Origin: Nitrospinota bacterium | GTDB lineage: Bacteria > Nitrospinota > Nitrospinia > Nitrospinales > VA-1 | NCBI GenBank assembly: GCA_027619975.1 | Contig: JAQCGX010000001.1 | Coordinates: 62,001 to 126,000, forward strand | DNA: 64,000 bases | Reading direction: 5' to 3' | Shown: piece by piece, positions 8,805-17,665 of the stretch | Layout of the letters: each line of letters starts with the position of its first letter | Numbering within the stretch: position 1 is the first letter of the stretch | Position numbers and translations under genes: made by a program | Notes under the pieces: model-generated | What the model was told of the DNA's origin: nothing | The model's input: only the letters and a program-made list of their open reading frames with translations | The model's database searches: none

Positions 8805-9305
8805 TCACGACATTCCCCAGCCCTTCAGTTGCCTGATCATTTCAAGTTGTTTTGTGACGATGAACCCGTGAATCAGGTCCCTTTGCCTGGAATCCAAAGT
8901 TTTGGAAAATTCTATACGGAGAACCGTCGAGTCGGGGTTCTGTGTATTGACCAGGATCAGGTTGGCTTCCGTTTTAATAAGCGTTAGATCTTCCAGGGGC
9001 AGGACAAACACCAGAGTCAAGACCTGACCCTTATATAGAGGTTCAGGGGCTGAAACCGTCCCGGATAAGCCGCCGGCGCTCAGGTCTAAAATGTGGATGT
9101 CGATGATGGCTCCGCTTTGGGATACCAGCGTAGCGTCCAGAGGAGGAAGGTTTGTTGTGTCCAGCCGATAGCACTCCCTGTTATCCAGAGTGGTTGTTGC
9201 AGAAATTTCTCGATCTGTTTTCCAGGGAAATATTTTCTTGACCCAACGATCGACGGGGACGTCCTCTGACAATATTGGGAATGCCGCCTGCAGTCTGCTG
9301 AACAT
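8805..9305 (-). CDS. PilZ-like domain protein
   Basis: About 166 residues from ATG 9305, preceded by a GAGGAA ribosome-binding site; an ATG four codons upstream lacks one. The core resembles a PilZ c-di-GMP-binding beta-barrel: ECYRLDTTNLPPLDATL, then IHILDLSAGGLSGTV, which carries the D-x-S-x-x-G motif, and a hydrophobic strand near LVFVLPLEDL. The arginine motif expected upstream (RxxxR) is incomplete, so ligand binding is uncertain. It lies convergent to ftsY with no apparent functional link. Confidence 0.65.
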   Translation of the reverse strand: MFSRLQAAFPILSEDVPVDRWVKKIFPWKTDREISATTTLDNRECYRLDTTNLPPLDATLVSQSGAIIDIHILDLSAGGLSGTVSAPEPLYKGQVLTLVFVLPLEDLTLIKTEANLILVNTQNPDSTVLRIEFSKTLDSRQRDLIHGFIVTKQLEMIRQLKGWGMS

Positions 9306-9605
9306 AATGTTCCTCATGTAAGGTAGAAGTGTCCATCCTAACGGAACGGAGAAAAAAATACTTTAGCCCGATCCGATGTGGGAAATTTGACGATTGAATG
9401 GTTTATTGGAAGAGGAGCAAAAAGGATGCCAGCGGAACTGCAAGGCATAGAATTTTAAAAACCGCTGATAAAGGGGGGATAATTTCCTGTGATTTTTAAG
9501 GGACGCTGGCTTTTTCTGAAATGAGCGGAACGAATTTTCCGGTTGGGAAAATTTTTCCTAGAAGAGTAGTATTTATTTTTGCAAAGGGAGGGGGAAATCC
9601 AGGCT
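9306..9605. other. Intergenic region
   Basis: About 300 bases between the PilZ gene and the broken response regulator. It includes A/T-rich runs and a GGGAGGGGGAAAT purine run near its right end. I see no gene, clear promoter or terminator. Confidence 0.4.
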
Positions 9606-9974
9606 TCAGGCCATCGCCTGATCGACTTTGTCTAATAGTTCCGAAAAATCCGGCGGTTTGCTGAAATAATCATAGGCTCCGAGTTCCCGGGCCTCGTCCG
9701 CAACGGTGGAAAGTGCCTCAAAGGAGGAAAGCATGATGACCAGAGTTTGCGGATGGTTCTTTCGCACTCACCGCAAAAAATCCACGCCGCTGACCTCCGG
9801 CAAAGCGATATCGACCAGAGCCAGGTGAGGTTTGAGTTGCGCCGTCACCGCCATGGCCTCATGACCGGTTCCCGCCGTGCAGACATCATAGCCTCGGGTT
9901 TTTAACAACCGGGCGAGAATGCTTTGCGAGGCCGGGTCGTCTTCGACAACGAGAATGTTTTTGTTGGTTGGCAT
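9606..9974 (-). pseudogene. Stand-alone response regulator interrupted by an in-frame TGA
   Basis: From ATG 9974 the frame encodes a CheY-like receiver: ILVVEDDPASQSILARLL, with phospho-acceptor Asp in PHLALVDIALPEVSG. It stops at a TGA at 9768-9770 after VDFLR. Reading straight through in the same frame gives VRKNHPQTLVIMLSSFEAL, then ELGAYDYFSKPPDFSEL (the conserved Lys region) and a natural stop at 9606. So a single nonsense codon, not a frameshift, splits an otherwise complete 122-residue receiver. The TGA is one transition from CGA (Arg). It could be a recent mutation, a sequencing error or a readthrough site. Confidence 0.8.
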
Positions 9975-10217
9975 GCAAAATCCTTGTGGCGCATTACCGG
10001 AAAACAGGACGAAACTCCCAGTAATTCCAGCACATCGCTAAAAATTGAAAGTGCGTTTAAGCCTTTATTTTTAATAGTTTAGCGCATTATTCCGCGTCAA
10101 GCAATGGCATTAATTATATAGGCGGAATAATTGTTTGGACGTTGCTGATTAGGGACGAAAATTCAAGGAGTAAAAGGAGGATGTGTAAAAAGGGAGTGAT
10201 TTACTAGCAAAAATTGA

Positions 10218-10288
10218 AGGCACCGGGCGGATTCGAACCGCCGATAGAGATTTTGCAGACCTCTGCCTTACCACTTGGCGACGGTGCC
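10218..10288 (-). tRNA. tRNA-Cys (GCA)
   Basis: Read on the minus strand, this folds as a cloverleaf with a 7-base-pair acceptor stem (GGCACCG with CGGTGCC), anticodon loop CTGCAAA carrying anticodon GCA, and a T arm GGCGG-TTCGAAT-CCGCC. The discriminator is U, as is usual for tRNA-Cys, and CCA is not encoded. It lies 25 bases from tRNA-Gly in the same orientation, so the two are probably co-transcribed. Confidence 0.95.
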
Positions 10289-10313
10289 CCGCAAACTGCC
10301 GGTCAATGAAAAA

Positions 10314-10388
<75 letters not shown>

Positions 10389-10454
10389 CCACTGTTTCTC
10401 ACTGAGATGATTCTGTTGGAGACATTATATTTTCTGGGAAGGTTTTGTCAAACC

Positions 10455-11039
10455 CTATTTTTTCAAGAACCTGCTTTCGGTGCCATTTAAAACCCGTTCC
10501 AGGTTGCCAACGTGTTTGTGAACCACAATGAGAGCCACGATGACGGCAACGGCGATGAATTCCGGCAGGGATTGAAAGTAGATCCCGAAGAGAGGGATGC
10601 TCAACGCCGCCAGAATGGAACTGATCGAGACATAACCTGAGAGCCACAAGGTGACGCCAAACACCGCTATTGAGGATAGGGTGGCCAGAGGCATCAGGAA
10701 AATCATTATTCCAAGGCCGGTGGCCACGCCTTTGCCGCCTTTGAATTTCAAAAATACGGAATACACGTGGCCTGTGAAGGCCATCAGGCCGGCAATGGCG
10801 ATCTCATAAGGGTGCTCCAAAAACCGCGAGGCGATGGCGACCGCCGCCAACCCTTTGGAGACATCTCCTGCCAGGGTCAAAAGCCCGGCTTTCTTGCCCA
10901 GAACCCGCCCGACATTGGTGGCTCCAATGTTGCCGCTTCCATGATTGCGGATGTCAATATTGCTTTTTCGGGCAAACAAGAGGCCGAATGAGATGCACCC
11001 CAGTAAATAACAAAATATCCAGAGGAGAATGGTTTCCAC
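10455..11039 (-). CDS. plsY: Glycerol-3-phosphate acyltransferase PlsY
   Basis: A 194-residue integral membrane enzyme that transfers acyl groups from acyl-phosphate to glycerol-3-phosphate, the first step of phospholipid synthesis. The family motifs are present: SGNIGATNVGRVLGKKAG after TM1 (the glycerol-phosphate loop), then FKGGKGVATGLG, and several TM helices. The length is normal for the family. It lies just upstream, in transcription order, of the tRNA pair and downstream of the sigma factor gene, all on the minus strand. Confidence 0.95.
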   Translation of the reverse strand: METILLWIFCYLLGCISFGLLFARKSNIDIRNHGSGNIGATNVGRVLGKKAGLLTLAGDVSKGLAAVAIASRFLEHPYEIAIAGLMAFTGHVYSVFLKFKGGKGVATGLGIMIFLMPLATLSSIAVFGVTLWLSGYVSISSILAALSIPLFGIYFQSLPEFIAVAVIVALIVVHKHVGNLERVLNGTESRFLKK

Positions 11040-11077
11040 TTATTGTAACGCCTGTTTGTGAAGGGAAAGGTGCCCGG

Positions 11078-11971
11078 TCAGCCCAGATGGTCACCCAGGG
11101 AAATATTATTGGATTTAATTTTTAATTTCGCTTTGGCCCTTTTTTCAATCTGCCGCACCCGTTCCCTGGACAAGCCGATTTCTTTGCCGATTTCCTCGAG
11201 AGTTTTGGCTTCGCCGTGAAATCCAAACCGCATCCGCAAAACTTTCTCTTCTCGGGGACCGAGGTCTTTGAGCAGTAAATCCACCTTGTTTTTCAGGCTT
11301 TCCTGCATGATCATTTCATCGTAGGGAATGGTATTGGAGTTTTCCAGCAGGTCGATGTAGTGGGTGGATTCGTCGGCCCTGAGCGGCGCGTCGAGCGATA
11401 AATGAGTGCGATAGGCCTGCATGATACAATGAACGTCGTCTTCCTTAAAGCCCATGCCGTCCGCCAGTTCCCTTTCGCTCGGTTCCCGGCTCAACGTATG
11501 TGTCATTTCCTGGCGTTTTCTCCCCATTCGATACACCTTGCCGACCTGTTTGATGGGGAGCTTCACCGTACCCGATTGTTCGGCCAGGGAGTGCATGATC
11601 GCCTGCCGGATCCACCAGACGGCATAGGTGATGAATTTGATATGACGGGAGGCGTCGTATTTTTTTGCCGCCTGAATGAGCCCAATATTTCCTTCCTCGA
11701 TCAGGTCTTGCAGGGAAAGGCCACAGCCTTTGTATTTGTTGGCGACACTGACCACGAATTTCAGGTTTCGTCGCACCAGTTCTTGTAAAGCGGTGAGATC
11801 GCCTTCGGCAATTTTTCGCCCCAATTCCTCTTCTTCTTCGCGGGGCAGGGGGGTGATTTTACTTATCTCTTTTAGATATTGGCCCAGAGGCTCGGAGTGT
11901 TCGCGATTTTCCTGCGGCTTTCCGGGTTTGGTTGCGGGTTTTATTTTTTTTGCTGCCCCTTTGGTCGCCAT
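11078..11971 (-). CDS. RNA polymerase sigma-70 family factor (RpoD/RpoS-like, no region 1.1)
   Basis: A 297-residue sigma factor. Region 1.2 is seen as EPLGQYLKEISKITPL, region 2 as NLKFVVSVANKYKGCGLSL plus DLIEEGNIGLIQAAKKYD and TYAVWWIRQAI, and region 4 ends with GLSRERVRQIEKRAKAKL, the -35-binding helix-turn-helix. The long region 1.1 of primary RpoD is absent, replaced by a short Lys/Ala/Pro-rich N-terminus. This favours a group 2 (RpoS-like) factor over the main housekeeping sigma, but I cannot separate these by sequence alone. It lies 10 bases downstream of bamD, so co-transcription is likely. Confidence 0.9.
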   Translation of the reverse strand: MATKGAAKKIKPATKPGKPQENREHSEPLGQYLKEISKITPLPREEEEELGRKIAEGDLTALQELVRRNLKFVVSVANKYKGCGLSLQDLIEEGNIGLIQAAKKYDASRHIKFITYAVWWIRQAIMHSLAEQSGTVKLPIKQVGKVYRMGRKRQEMTHTLSREPSERELADGMGFKEDDVHCIMQAYRTHLSLDAPLRADESTHYIDLLENSNTIPYDEMIMQESLKNKVDLLLKDLGPREEKVLRMRFGFHGEAKTLEEIGKEIGLSRERVRQIEKRAKAKLKIKSNNISLGDHLG

Positions 11972-11981
11972 AACAGAAAAT

Positions 11982-12746
11982 TTACCGTAGCCTTTGCAAG
12001 CGGATTTTCGCGTCTGTGGAATATCGGCTTTTAGGATGTTTATTAATCAGCTCTTTATATGTTTCTACTGCTTTGCCAAAATTCTCTTCTTCATAATAAG
12101 ACTCGGCGATCAGGAAAGTAGCCTCATCGACAAACTTCTGATTGGGATAAGTTTCCCGCACATTTTCCAGTCTTGCGATAGCGGATTGATAGGCACCGGT
12201 CCGGTAATAAAATTTTCCGATCTCGAACACGCTTTGTGCCAGTACCTGAAGCGTCTCCTCCCTTTTTTGGACGGCCTTGGGGTAAAAAGGGCTTTTGGGA
12301 AATTTTTTTATAAAGTCATCAAATCCTTCGAGCGCCGCATGGGTATTGGTTTGATCCCGCGTGGCGATTTCCATGAGCCGGAAATCGCACATGGCTTTAT
12401 AAAAATGGGCCCGGTCCACATAGCTCTTGACAGGATACAGCTCGATAAATTTTTTATAGTGAAACTTGGCTTCTTCGTATTCCCGGTCAAGATACGTGGC
12501 ATTAGCCAGGAGCATGAGGGCCTGTACGCGCTCTTTACTGTCCGGGAAGTCCTCCAGAACCTGTTTGAACGATTCCTTTGCCTTAATATAATCCTGCTTT
12601 TTGGAAAACTGTTTCCCCAAGGCAATGAGCTGATCCGGGGGGATGTTTTCTTTCTTGTTAACGGTTGTGCACCCTGCGAGCAGAAAAATAGAAATTAGAA
12701 GAAGGATGGGGAACTTTAGACTGGATTGCAAACGGAGCCGATGCAT
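11982..12746 (-). CDS. bamD: Outer-membrane assembly lipoprotein BamD
   Basis: About 254 residues from ATG 12746, which opens a lipoprotein signal (hydrophobic run ending in the lipobox LLAGC). The frame extends upstream to 12884, but that would bury the signal peptide. The mature part is made of tetratricopeptide-like repeats: YIKAKESFKQVLEDFPDS, YEEAKFHYKKFIELYP, KSPFYPKA, YQSAIARLENVRETYPNQ and FGKAVETYKELINKHPKS. This matches the BamD/YfiO architecture. It works with BamA to fold outer-membrane beta-barrels, so the organism has an outer membrane. Confidence 0.9.
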   Translation of the reverse strand: MHRLRLQSSLKFPILLLISIFLLAGCTTVNKKENIPPDQLIALGKQFSKKQDYIKAKESFKQVLEDFPDSKERVQALMLLANATYLDREYEEAKFHYKKFIELYPVKSYVDRAHFYKAMCDFRLMEIATRDQTNTHAALEGFDDFIKKFPKSPFYPKAVQKREETLQVLAQSVFEIGKFYYRTGAYQSAIARLENVRETYPNQKFVDEATFLIAESYYEEENFGKAVETYKELINKHPKSRYSTDAKIRLQRLR

Positions 12747-13082
12747 GGTCTTATTAAAAAAAGGTGGATAGGTTTTTCCCGCTATACGGGGATACCTTCG
12801 TACGCAAAACAGGAAATACCAAGATTTGGTATACAAACATGCCAGGAGAAAATTGCATTTTGTCCCGCTGGTTTTTACGATCATTGTTAAAAGTGTAAAC
12901 CTTTGAGGTTACCTTAATATATAATAAAATATTTGATTTTAAAAGCGCTTAAAAACAGGCTCCGGCATTGCGGCTTGCCAGGATTGTTTTTTTCATGCTA
13001 TAAAAGTTAAGTCCTTTTTAAGAACTTTAATTGGCTGTAACGTTAATGGCCTCCTCAAATCTCAGAATTCCTTAATTAATAG
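12747..13082. other. Divergent intergenic region, bamD/exbB
   Basis: A 336-base A/T-rich region carrying the start of the minus-strand bamD transcript and a good candidate promoter for exbB at 12975-13004. No small gene or repeat was seen. Confidence 0.4.
12975..13004 (+). promoter_or_regulatory. Candidate sigma-70 promoter for exbB-exbD
   Basis: TTGCCA at 12975-12980 and TATAAA at 12999-13004 are separated by 18 bases, close to consensus, about 80 bases before the exbB start. Inferred from sequence alone. Confidence 0.4.
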
Positions 13083-13871
13083 ATGCCTTCTTTCATGAGA
13101 AAATTCTACCTTCTTGTCCCCGGAGTTATTTTTTTTACTTTTCCCGCTATAGCTCAGGCGGCGGAGCGCCCAGGTTCCAACCAATTGGAAATCCTATCCC
13201 TGATTGAAAAGGGCGGCATCATGATGTACCCCATTCTTTTTTGTTCCATCCTGATCGTTGGGATCGGCATTGAAAGGGCCTACAATCTTCGGAAAAAGAA
13301 CATCATTAATACCGATTTTTTGAAAAGCGTGAGAAATCACTGGAACTGGAAGGATGTCCACTTGGGGTTGCAATTGTGTAACTCTCACGATACCGCCCTG
13401 GCCCGAATTCTGAAAGCGGGGATATTGCGAGTCGGGGGGAAACTGGATGAAATTGAACGGGCGATTGAGGGTTCCGGGCAACATGAAGCCTCGTTGATGA
13501 ATTCCAACCTTCGAGTTCTTGGTGCCGTTGCCAATATCACCCCGATGATGGGATTGTTGGGGACAGTATTTGGGATGATCAAAGCATTCAACGTCATTTC
13601 GCAAAGCGGGACGGGAAACCCAGGGTTGGTGGCCAGTGGCATTTCCGAGGCTTTGGTAACCACTGCCGCCGGGATGGTGGTGGGGATTCCCGCTCTGGTT
13701 CTTTATCATTACTTCCGTGGAAAAATAGACCATTATGTTTTTGAAATGGAAGAAATCTCTTTTCAACTGGTAGAAGAGCTTTCCTATGAGGCGATGCTAG
13801 AGAATCAGGCCCTGGAAACGGGCGCCGAAGTTTCGAAAAAATCCGCAAAGGAAGTTCGAACCACCAGTTAG
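13083..13871 (+). CDS. exbB: MotA/TolQ/ExbB proton channel family protein
   Basis: A 262-residue inner-membrane protein. It begins with a cleavable-looking signal sequence (FYLLVPGVIFFTFPAIAQAA), as in the longer ExbB type. TM1 follows near residue 45 (MMYPILFCSILIVGIGIERAY). The conserved TM2-TM3 region reads LRVLGAVANITPMMGLLGTVFGMIKAF and GISEALVTTAAGMVVGIPALVLYHYF, diagnostic of the family. With the downstream ExbD/TolR protein it should use the proton-motive force to energise outer-membrane transport or envelope function. No TonB or TolA gene is in the window, so ExbB versus TolQ is not settled. Confidence 0.9.
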   Translation: MPSFMRKFYLLVPGVIFFTFPAIAQAAERPGSNQLEILSLIEKGGIMMYPILFCSILIVGIGIERAYNLRKKNIINTDFLKSVRNHWNWKDVHLGLQLCNSHDTALARILKAGILRVGGKLDEIERAIEGSGQHEASLMNSNLRVLGAVANITPMMGLLGTVFGMIKAFNVISQSGTGNPGLVASGISEALVTTAAGMVVGIPALVLYHYFRGKIDHYVFEMEEISFQLVEELSYEAMLENQALETGAEVSKKSAKEVRTTS

Positions 13872-13953
13872 TGAAATAAGTTTTCCGAACAGGATAATTT
13901 TTTCAATACGGGGCATTTCTTTGGCCCGTCGATACACAACCTTTTAAAACATT

Positions 13954-14361
13954 ATGCGCTTTAGAAAAGACGAGGAAGAAAATTTCAGCTTTGACATGAC
14001 GCCCATGATCGATGTGGTGTTTTTACTGCTGATTTTTTTCATGGTCTCCACCGTGTTCGTCGATTTTAATCGCCAAATGGATCTCACCCTGCCTTCCTCA
14101 AAGTCCGCCAATCTGGATGAGAATACCAAGACCCTTGAAATTGAAATGACTGCGGATAAACAAATTTTCTTCAATGGCAAAAAAGTGACTTTAGATAATC
14201 TTGAAAAAGCGCTTGGAGAAGCCAAGGGGAAACCTTCAGAAGATAAAAAAAAGACCGCCATCATTCGGGCCGATAAAAATCTGCCCTACGGGAACGTCAT
14301 CAAGGTGATGGGAATATTGCAGAGCGCCGGATTTCCCGACATCAGTGTCGCAGTCAAATAA
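13954..14361 (+). CDS. exbD: ExbD/TolR biopolymer transport protein
   Basis: A 135-residue protein with one N-terminal TM helix. The conserved start FDMTPMIDVVFLLLIFFMVS includes the functional Asp in the membrane segment. The periplasmic domain follows (LEIEMTADKQIFFNGKKV, then IIRADKNLPYGNVIKVM near the C-terminus), typical of ExbD/TolR. It lies 83 bases after exbB on the same strand and is almost certainly co-expressed as the channel partner. Confidence 0.92.
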   Translation: MRFRKDEEENFSFDMTPMIDVVFLLLIFFMVSTVFVDFNRQMDLTLPSSKSANLDENTKTLEIEMTADKQIFFNGKKVTLDNLEKALGEAKGKPSEDKKKTAIIRADKNLPYGNVIKVMGILQSAGFPDISVAVK

Positions 14362-14406
14362 GTAGCTTCAGGTCTTTAATGCGGCAAGGGAAGGTTTTCT
14401 TTTGCT

Positions 14407-14700
14407 CTATCTGAGGATGGAAGGCTTGTTGTGGCGGTTGATGATCCATTCATTCAGCATCCTGACTTCATCAGGAGTTAGAATCTCCAGCAGTGACTTT
14501 GGTTCCGGGTGATCCTCATCATTGACGACCACACAATAGTTTCTTTCCAGATAGGCCGCCACATGGGCCTTGAATTGGGGAAACCAGAAAAGCTCGGAAA
14601 AAATATCTGCATGGTATTCTTTGCTTGAGCTTTTGGAATTGAACTTCGAAAGTTTCGAGTTCAGTTTGGTTTTAAAGTCTGCCTTCAGTACGATTCCCAT
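14407..14700 (-). CDS. Unknown 97-residue protein
   Basis: A family I do not recognise. It is a small soluble protein with a basic N-terminus (LKADFKTKLNSKLSKFNSKSS), a central aromatic helix (FSELFWFPQFKAHVAAYLER) and an acidic C-terminal half (LLEILTPDEVRMLNEWII). There is no signal peptide, TM helix or Cys motif. It is convergent with exbD and apparently monocistronic. Coding status rests on reading-frame length, an ATG start and the absence of a better frame. Confidence 0.5.
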   Translation of the reverse strand: MGIVLKADFKTKLNSKLSKFNSKSSSKEYHADIFSELFWFPQFKAHVAAYLERNYCVVVNDEDHPEPKSLLEILTPDEVRMLNEWIINRHNKPSILR

Positions 14701-14894
14701 GGTCGTATTCCGGTTTAATTTAGCGACTCTAATATTTTAAACGATGATTCTTCTCTCCAGGAATAAAAATTTTGGTGAATTCAGCGGCATCGGATTCTCT
14801 AAGAGGATTGCAAAGTTAAATCTTTAAATATTAGGTAGTTCCCCGATTTCCAGTGGTATCTATCCAGCAAAATCTGCCGAGAGGAAGAACACCT

Positions 14895-15173
14895 CTAACT
14901 GGAATTGGCAACGTGCCGAATCGTTTCAATGACTCGGGATTGAATACGCGTCCAGCGGATTTTTTCGTCCTTGGTCACGTGAATGCTGTCTCCAAGAACC
15001 CAGAGGGACTCGACTCCGGGGATTTTAAAAAGGGCTTTTGCCAGGGGGTCCGATTCGGCGGATTCGGCATCCGGGTAAGTACGGCCTGTCCCAGGTGGGA
15101 TGATGTCGTGATCGAGGGAAAAGGTTACGTAATTGGGATTGCGGGTTGCGGTTATTTTAATTTCTTCGGTCAT
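14895..15173 (-). CDS. Nfu/NifU N-terminal domain protein, stand-alone
   Basis: About 92 residues from ATG 15173 (MTEEIKITATRNPN); the frame extends 8 codons further. The sequence follows the Nfu_N domain: ITATRNPNYVTFSLDHDI, then DPLAKALFKIPGVESLWVLG and SIHVTKDEKIRW. In mitochondrial-type Nfu proteins this domain precedes the CxxC [Fe-S]-carrying NifU C-terminal domain, which is missing here. It may therefore be a regulatory or interaction partner for Fe-S delivery; a CxxC-bearing Nfu domain is encoded at 54862-55608. Confidence 0.7.
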   Translation of the reverse strand: MTEEIKITATRNPNYVTFSLDHDIIPPGTGRTYPDAESAESDPLAKALFKIPGVESLWVLGDSIHVTKDEKIRWTRIQSRVIETIRHVANSS

Positions 15174-15357
15174 GATCTCTTCTCTAAAGATTAACAATGA
15201 AATTTTAATCCCACAAGTGGGTTTTATTCCCTGTGGCTAGCTGCGTCTTTTAAACAAAATCCTTGTCGGAGTTTCCGTCCGCTTGCGGCGGGGGCATTGA
15301 TTGGAGTCTGTAAACGTGGCTCCTGGCCTTAGTACAATTTTCGGGATGTTTTTATCG

Positions 15358-15933
15358 TTACCGGTTGTATCCAAATTTGACGATGGCTTCGTTCAGAACC
15401 TTTTGCGTGGCCTCGGCGGCTTCTGGCATGTCTTGAGCTTCAAACAGGCTCACGGCTTTCTCCAGGTTGATGATGACCAGGCGCTTGAAGGGCGGCCCTT
15501 TTTTGTAATTGTAATACGCCCACCCCAGGTTGCCATGGGCCTCGGCGTTGTTTCTTTCCCGGTGGACGACAATATTAAGCTGACCAATCGCGTCCTCCCA
15601 TCGACTCAGCCGATTATACACGTTTCCTAGGCTGATGCGGGCGTCCATGTGAGTGGGTTCCAGTTCCACGGTTTTTTTGAAGGCGATAACCGCCTTTTCA
15701 TATTGCTGTAATTTTTTGTAGGCGATGCCAAGGTTGTAATGGGCCACCGGAGATAAATCATTCAGTGCCGTGGATTTCTTGTAGGCCTCAATAGCCTCTT
15801 CAAGGCTTCCCTGTTGGCTCAACTCATTGCCTTTTGCAAACCACCCCTCGGCATCGAGAGCGTGGGCGGTTTGGGAGTGACTTGCAAGCGCCAGAAGGGT
15901 GAATATTAAAATGCTGCCAATATGGAGCCGCAT
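15358..15933 (-). CDS. Exported TPR repeat protein
   Basis: About 191 residues from ATG 15933, chosen because it starts a signal peptide (MRLHIGSILIFTLLALASHS, then AHA). The frame is open to 16176, but the extra residues are low-quality and upstream of the signal. Three to four tetratricopeptide repeats follow: GSLEEAIEAYKKSTALN, QYEKAVIAFKKTVELEPTHM, RWEDAIGQLNIVVHRERNN. It is a periplasmic scaffold; its partner is unknown. Confidence 0.8.
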   Translation of the reverse strand: MRLHIGSILIFTLLALASHSQTAHALDAEGWFAKGNELSQQGSLEEAIEAYKKSTALNDLSPVAHYNLGIAYKKLQQYEKAVIAFKKTVELEPTHMDARISLGNVYNRLSRWEDAIGQLNIVVHRERNNAEAHGNLGWAYYNYKKGPPFKRLVIINLEKAVSLFEAQDMPEAAEATQKVLNEAIVKFGYNR

Positions 15934-16117
15934 GGATCGGTTTCTCAAGTGTATAAATTTCAGACGAAGATCAAAAATAAACTGGGGCTCGAAAACTGAG
16001 CTTATGATGCTAAAGATGGGAATTTTACCCCATTTATCCGGAAAATGACAGGCAAAGAGAATGGAGAAGGGGCTTGATAAGGCGGTCGGTTCAGTAGCGA
16101 TTGGGCAACCGGTTGCA

Positions 16118-16924
16118 TTACGAAGGCTGGTCCGGTGCGGAGGGGCGGCTTCCGGTAATCCAATACCGGCCCTCATTTTTTTTCAGGGTGATCGGGCAGT
16201 CCAGGGCTCCAGACAAAACCGCATCGGTGAGCATGTCTTCCTTAGCGCCCTGGTTGTAAATGGTCCCGTTTTTCAAATAGAGCAGGTGGGTGATGAAGGG
16301 CATGATTTCGTCAATATGGTGGGTGACATAAACCAGCCGCGTTTGGGTTGCCGATAATTTCTCCAGCGTCCTGAGAAAAACCTCTTTGGTGGGAATGTCC
16401 AGCCCGGTGCAGGGCTCGTCCAGTATCAGGAGGGAAGGGTGGTTGACCAAAGCCCTTGCCAAAAGAGTTCGTCGCGCTTCTCCGTAGGACATTTTTTTAA
16501 ACCCGGTTTGCGCCAGGCGTTCCATTCCGAGAAAATCCATCCATTCCAGAGCGGTTTGTTTTTGCTTTGAGGAGATCTTTTCATAGATGCCGATCGAGGA
16601 AAATAACCCGGAGGCCACCACTTCCCAGCCCTGCAGGTTGTAGCGATAATTCTCCTGGTATTCTGCGGAAACGAAGCCGATTTTTTCCCGGATTTGATCC
16701 AGCGGTGTGAGTTCCGGATTGTCGAACCAGCGCACTTCGCCTCCGTGGACGGGAATGAGATCGCCGAAGACCAGTTTCATGAAAGTGGTTTTGCCGGCAC
16801 CGTTGTTCCCGACCACAGCCCAGTTTTCGTCAGCGAGCATGGTCCAGTTGATGGAAGACAGAACTTTATAGCCATTCACGTGAACGACGGCGTTTCTGAT
16901 TTTGATAAGAGGTTGTATCGCCAT
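16118..16924 (-). CDS. Orphan ABC ATPase (ModF/PhrA-like)
   Basis: A 268-residue ABC ATP-binding protein. Walker A is GNNGAGKTTF, the Q-loop region is SAEYQENYRY, Walker B is SLLILDEPCTGLD and the switch His is in VYVTHH. The ABC signature is MSYGEARR instead of LSGGQ, a pattern seen in the ModF/PhrA group and other non-transport ABC proteins. No permease or binding protein is adjacent. It lies 16 bases after the histidine phosphatase gene on the same strand, so the two may be co-expressed. Confidence 0.85.
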   Translation of the reverse strand: MAIQPLIKIRNAVVHVNGYKVLSSINWTMLADENWAVVGNNGAGKTTFMKLVFGDLIPVHGGEVRWFDNPELTPLDQIREKIGFVSAEYQENYRYNLQGWEVVASGLFSSIGIYEKISSKQKQTALEWMDFLGMERLAQTGFKKMSYGEARRTLLARALVNHPSLLILDEPCTGLDIPTKEVFLRTLEKLSATQTRLVYVTHHIDEIMPFITHLLYLKNGTIYNQGAKEDMLTDAVLSGALDCPITLKKNEGRYWITGSRPSAPDQPS

Positions 16925-16940
16925 GATGGTTCCCGGCCGG

Positions 16941-17600
16941 TTATTGGATGGCTATTTTTTTGTGCTTGCCGGGGTGGGAGGGAATGTGATGATGGGTACC
17001 GCCAACCAGCTCCACCACGGCATTGTCTGCATAAAACTGGATGACGTTGATGGCTCCGTATTCCTGCTGGAGGCGGAAAACATTGGCCATTGGAATTCCC
17101 AGGAGATGGCTCAGAATGATACGGTTGACGCCGCCATGCGCCAGGATCACGATGGTTTCGTCAGAGTGTCCGGCCACGATTTCTTCAAATTTCGGAATCA
17201 CCCGTTGCTGGAGCTGAAGAAAGGTTTCTCCTCCTTTAACAGAAAACGTTTCGATGTTTTTGAATTGGCTATCGAGTTGACCGGGATATTTCTGGTTGAC
17301 CTCCTGAACGCTCAATCCTTCCCACTCCCCGAATGAAAGCTCCCGGAGTTCCGGAAAGGTGATGGGTTTGAGGCCATGCGGCTCGGATACGATTTCGGCG
17401 CAGATGCGGGTGCGTTTCAGGTCACTGCTGTAGACCGAGTGTATGGAGAGATCTTTCAGGGATTCAGAAATTGAGCGAAACTGTTCCTTCCCCGTAGAGG
17501 AGACATCCACATCAAAATGGCCATTGAAACAGACCTGTCCCGCATTGGCGGTTTCACCGTGGCGAATGAGATAGACTCTGCAGGAAGGTTCACCATTCAT
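16941..17600 (-). CDS. Histidine phosphatase family protein (CobC/GpmB-like)
   Basis: About 219 residues from ATG 17600. The phosphohistidine motif is near residue 12 (VYLIRHGETANAG). Supporting motifs are SDLKRTRICAEI, ELSFGEWEGLSVQEV and the second catalytic His in VILAHGGVNRI. This is the alpha-ribazole phosphatase / phosphoglycerate-mutase-like branch. The FGEWEG motif favours CobC-like enzymes, and cobalamin-type radical SAM proteins are present elsewhere in the window, but substrate cannot be assigned from sequence. Confidence 0.85.
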   Translation of the reverse strand: MNGEPSCRVYLIRHGETANAGQVCFNGHFDVDVSSTGKEQFRSISESLKDLSIHSVYSSDLKRTRICAEIVSEPHGLKPITFPELRELSFGEWEGLSVQEVNQKYPGQLDSQFKNIETFSVKGGETFLQLQQRVIPKFEEIVAGHSDETIVILAHGGVNRIILSHLLGIPMANVFRLQQEYGAINVIQFYADNAVVELVGGTHHHIPSHPGKHKKIAIQ

Positions 17601-17665
17601 GATTTTTAAGGTCCGGGTTGAACAAGGGAAAGGTAGGGGGCGAAAGCGTTGCCTGTAAGATTTGT

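Noticed and set aside
9768-9770. TGA in the response regulator as a selenocysteine codon
   Set aside because: The position is not a Cys site in receiver domains, no redox role is plausible and no selenocysteine insertion hairpin is evident after it; CGA to TGA mutation is simpler.
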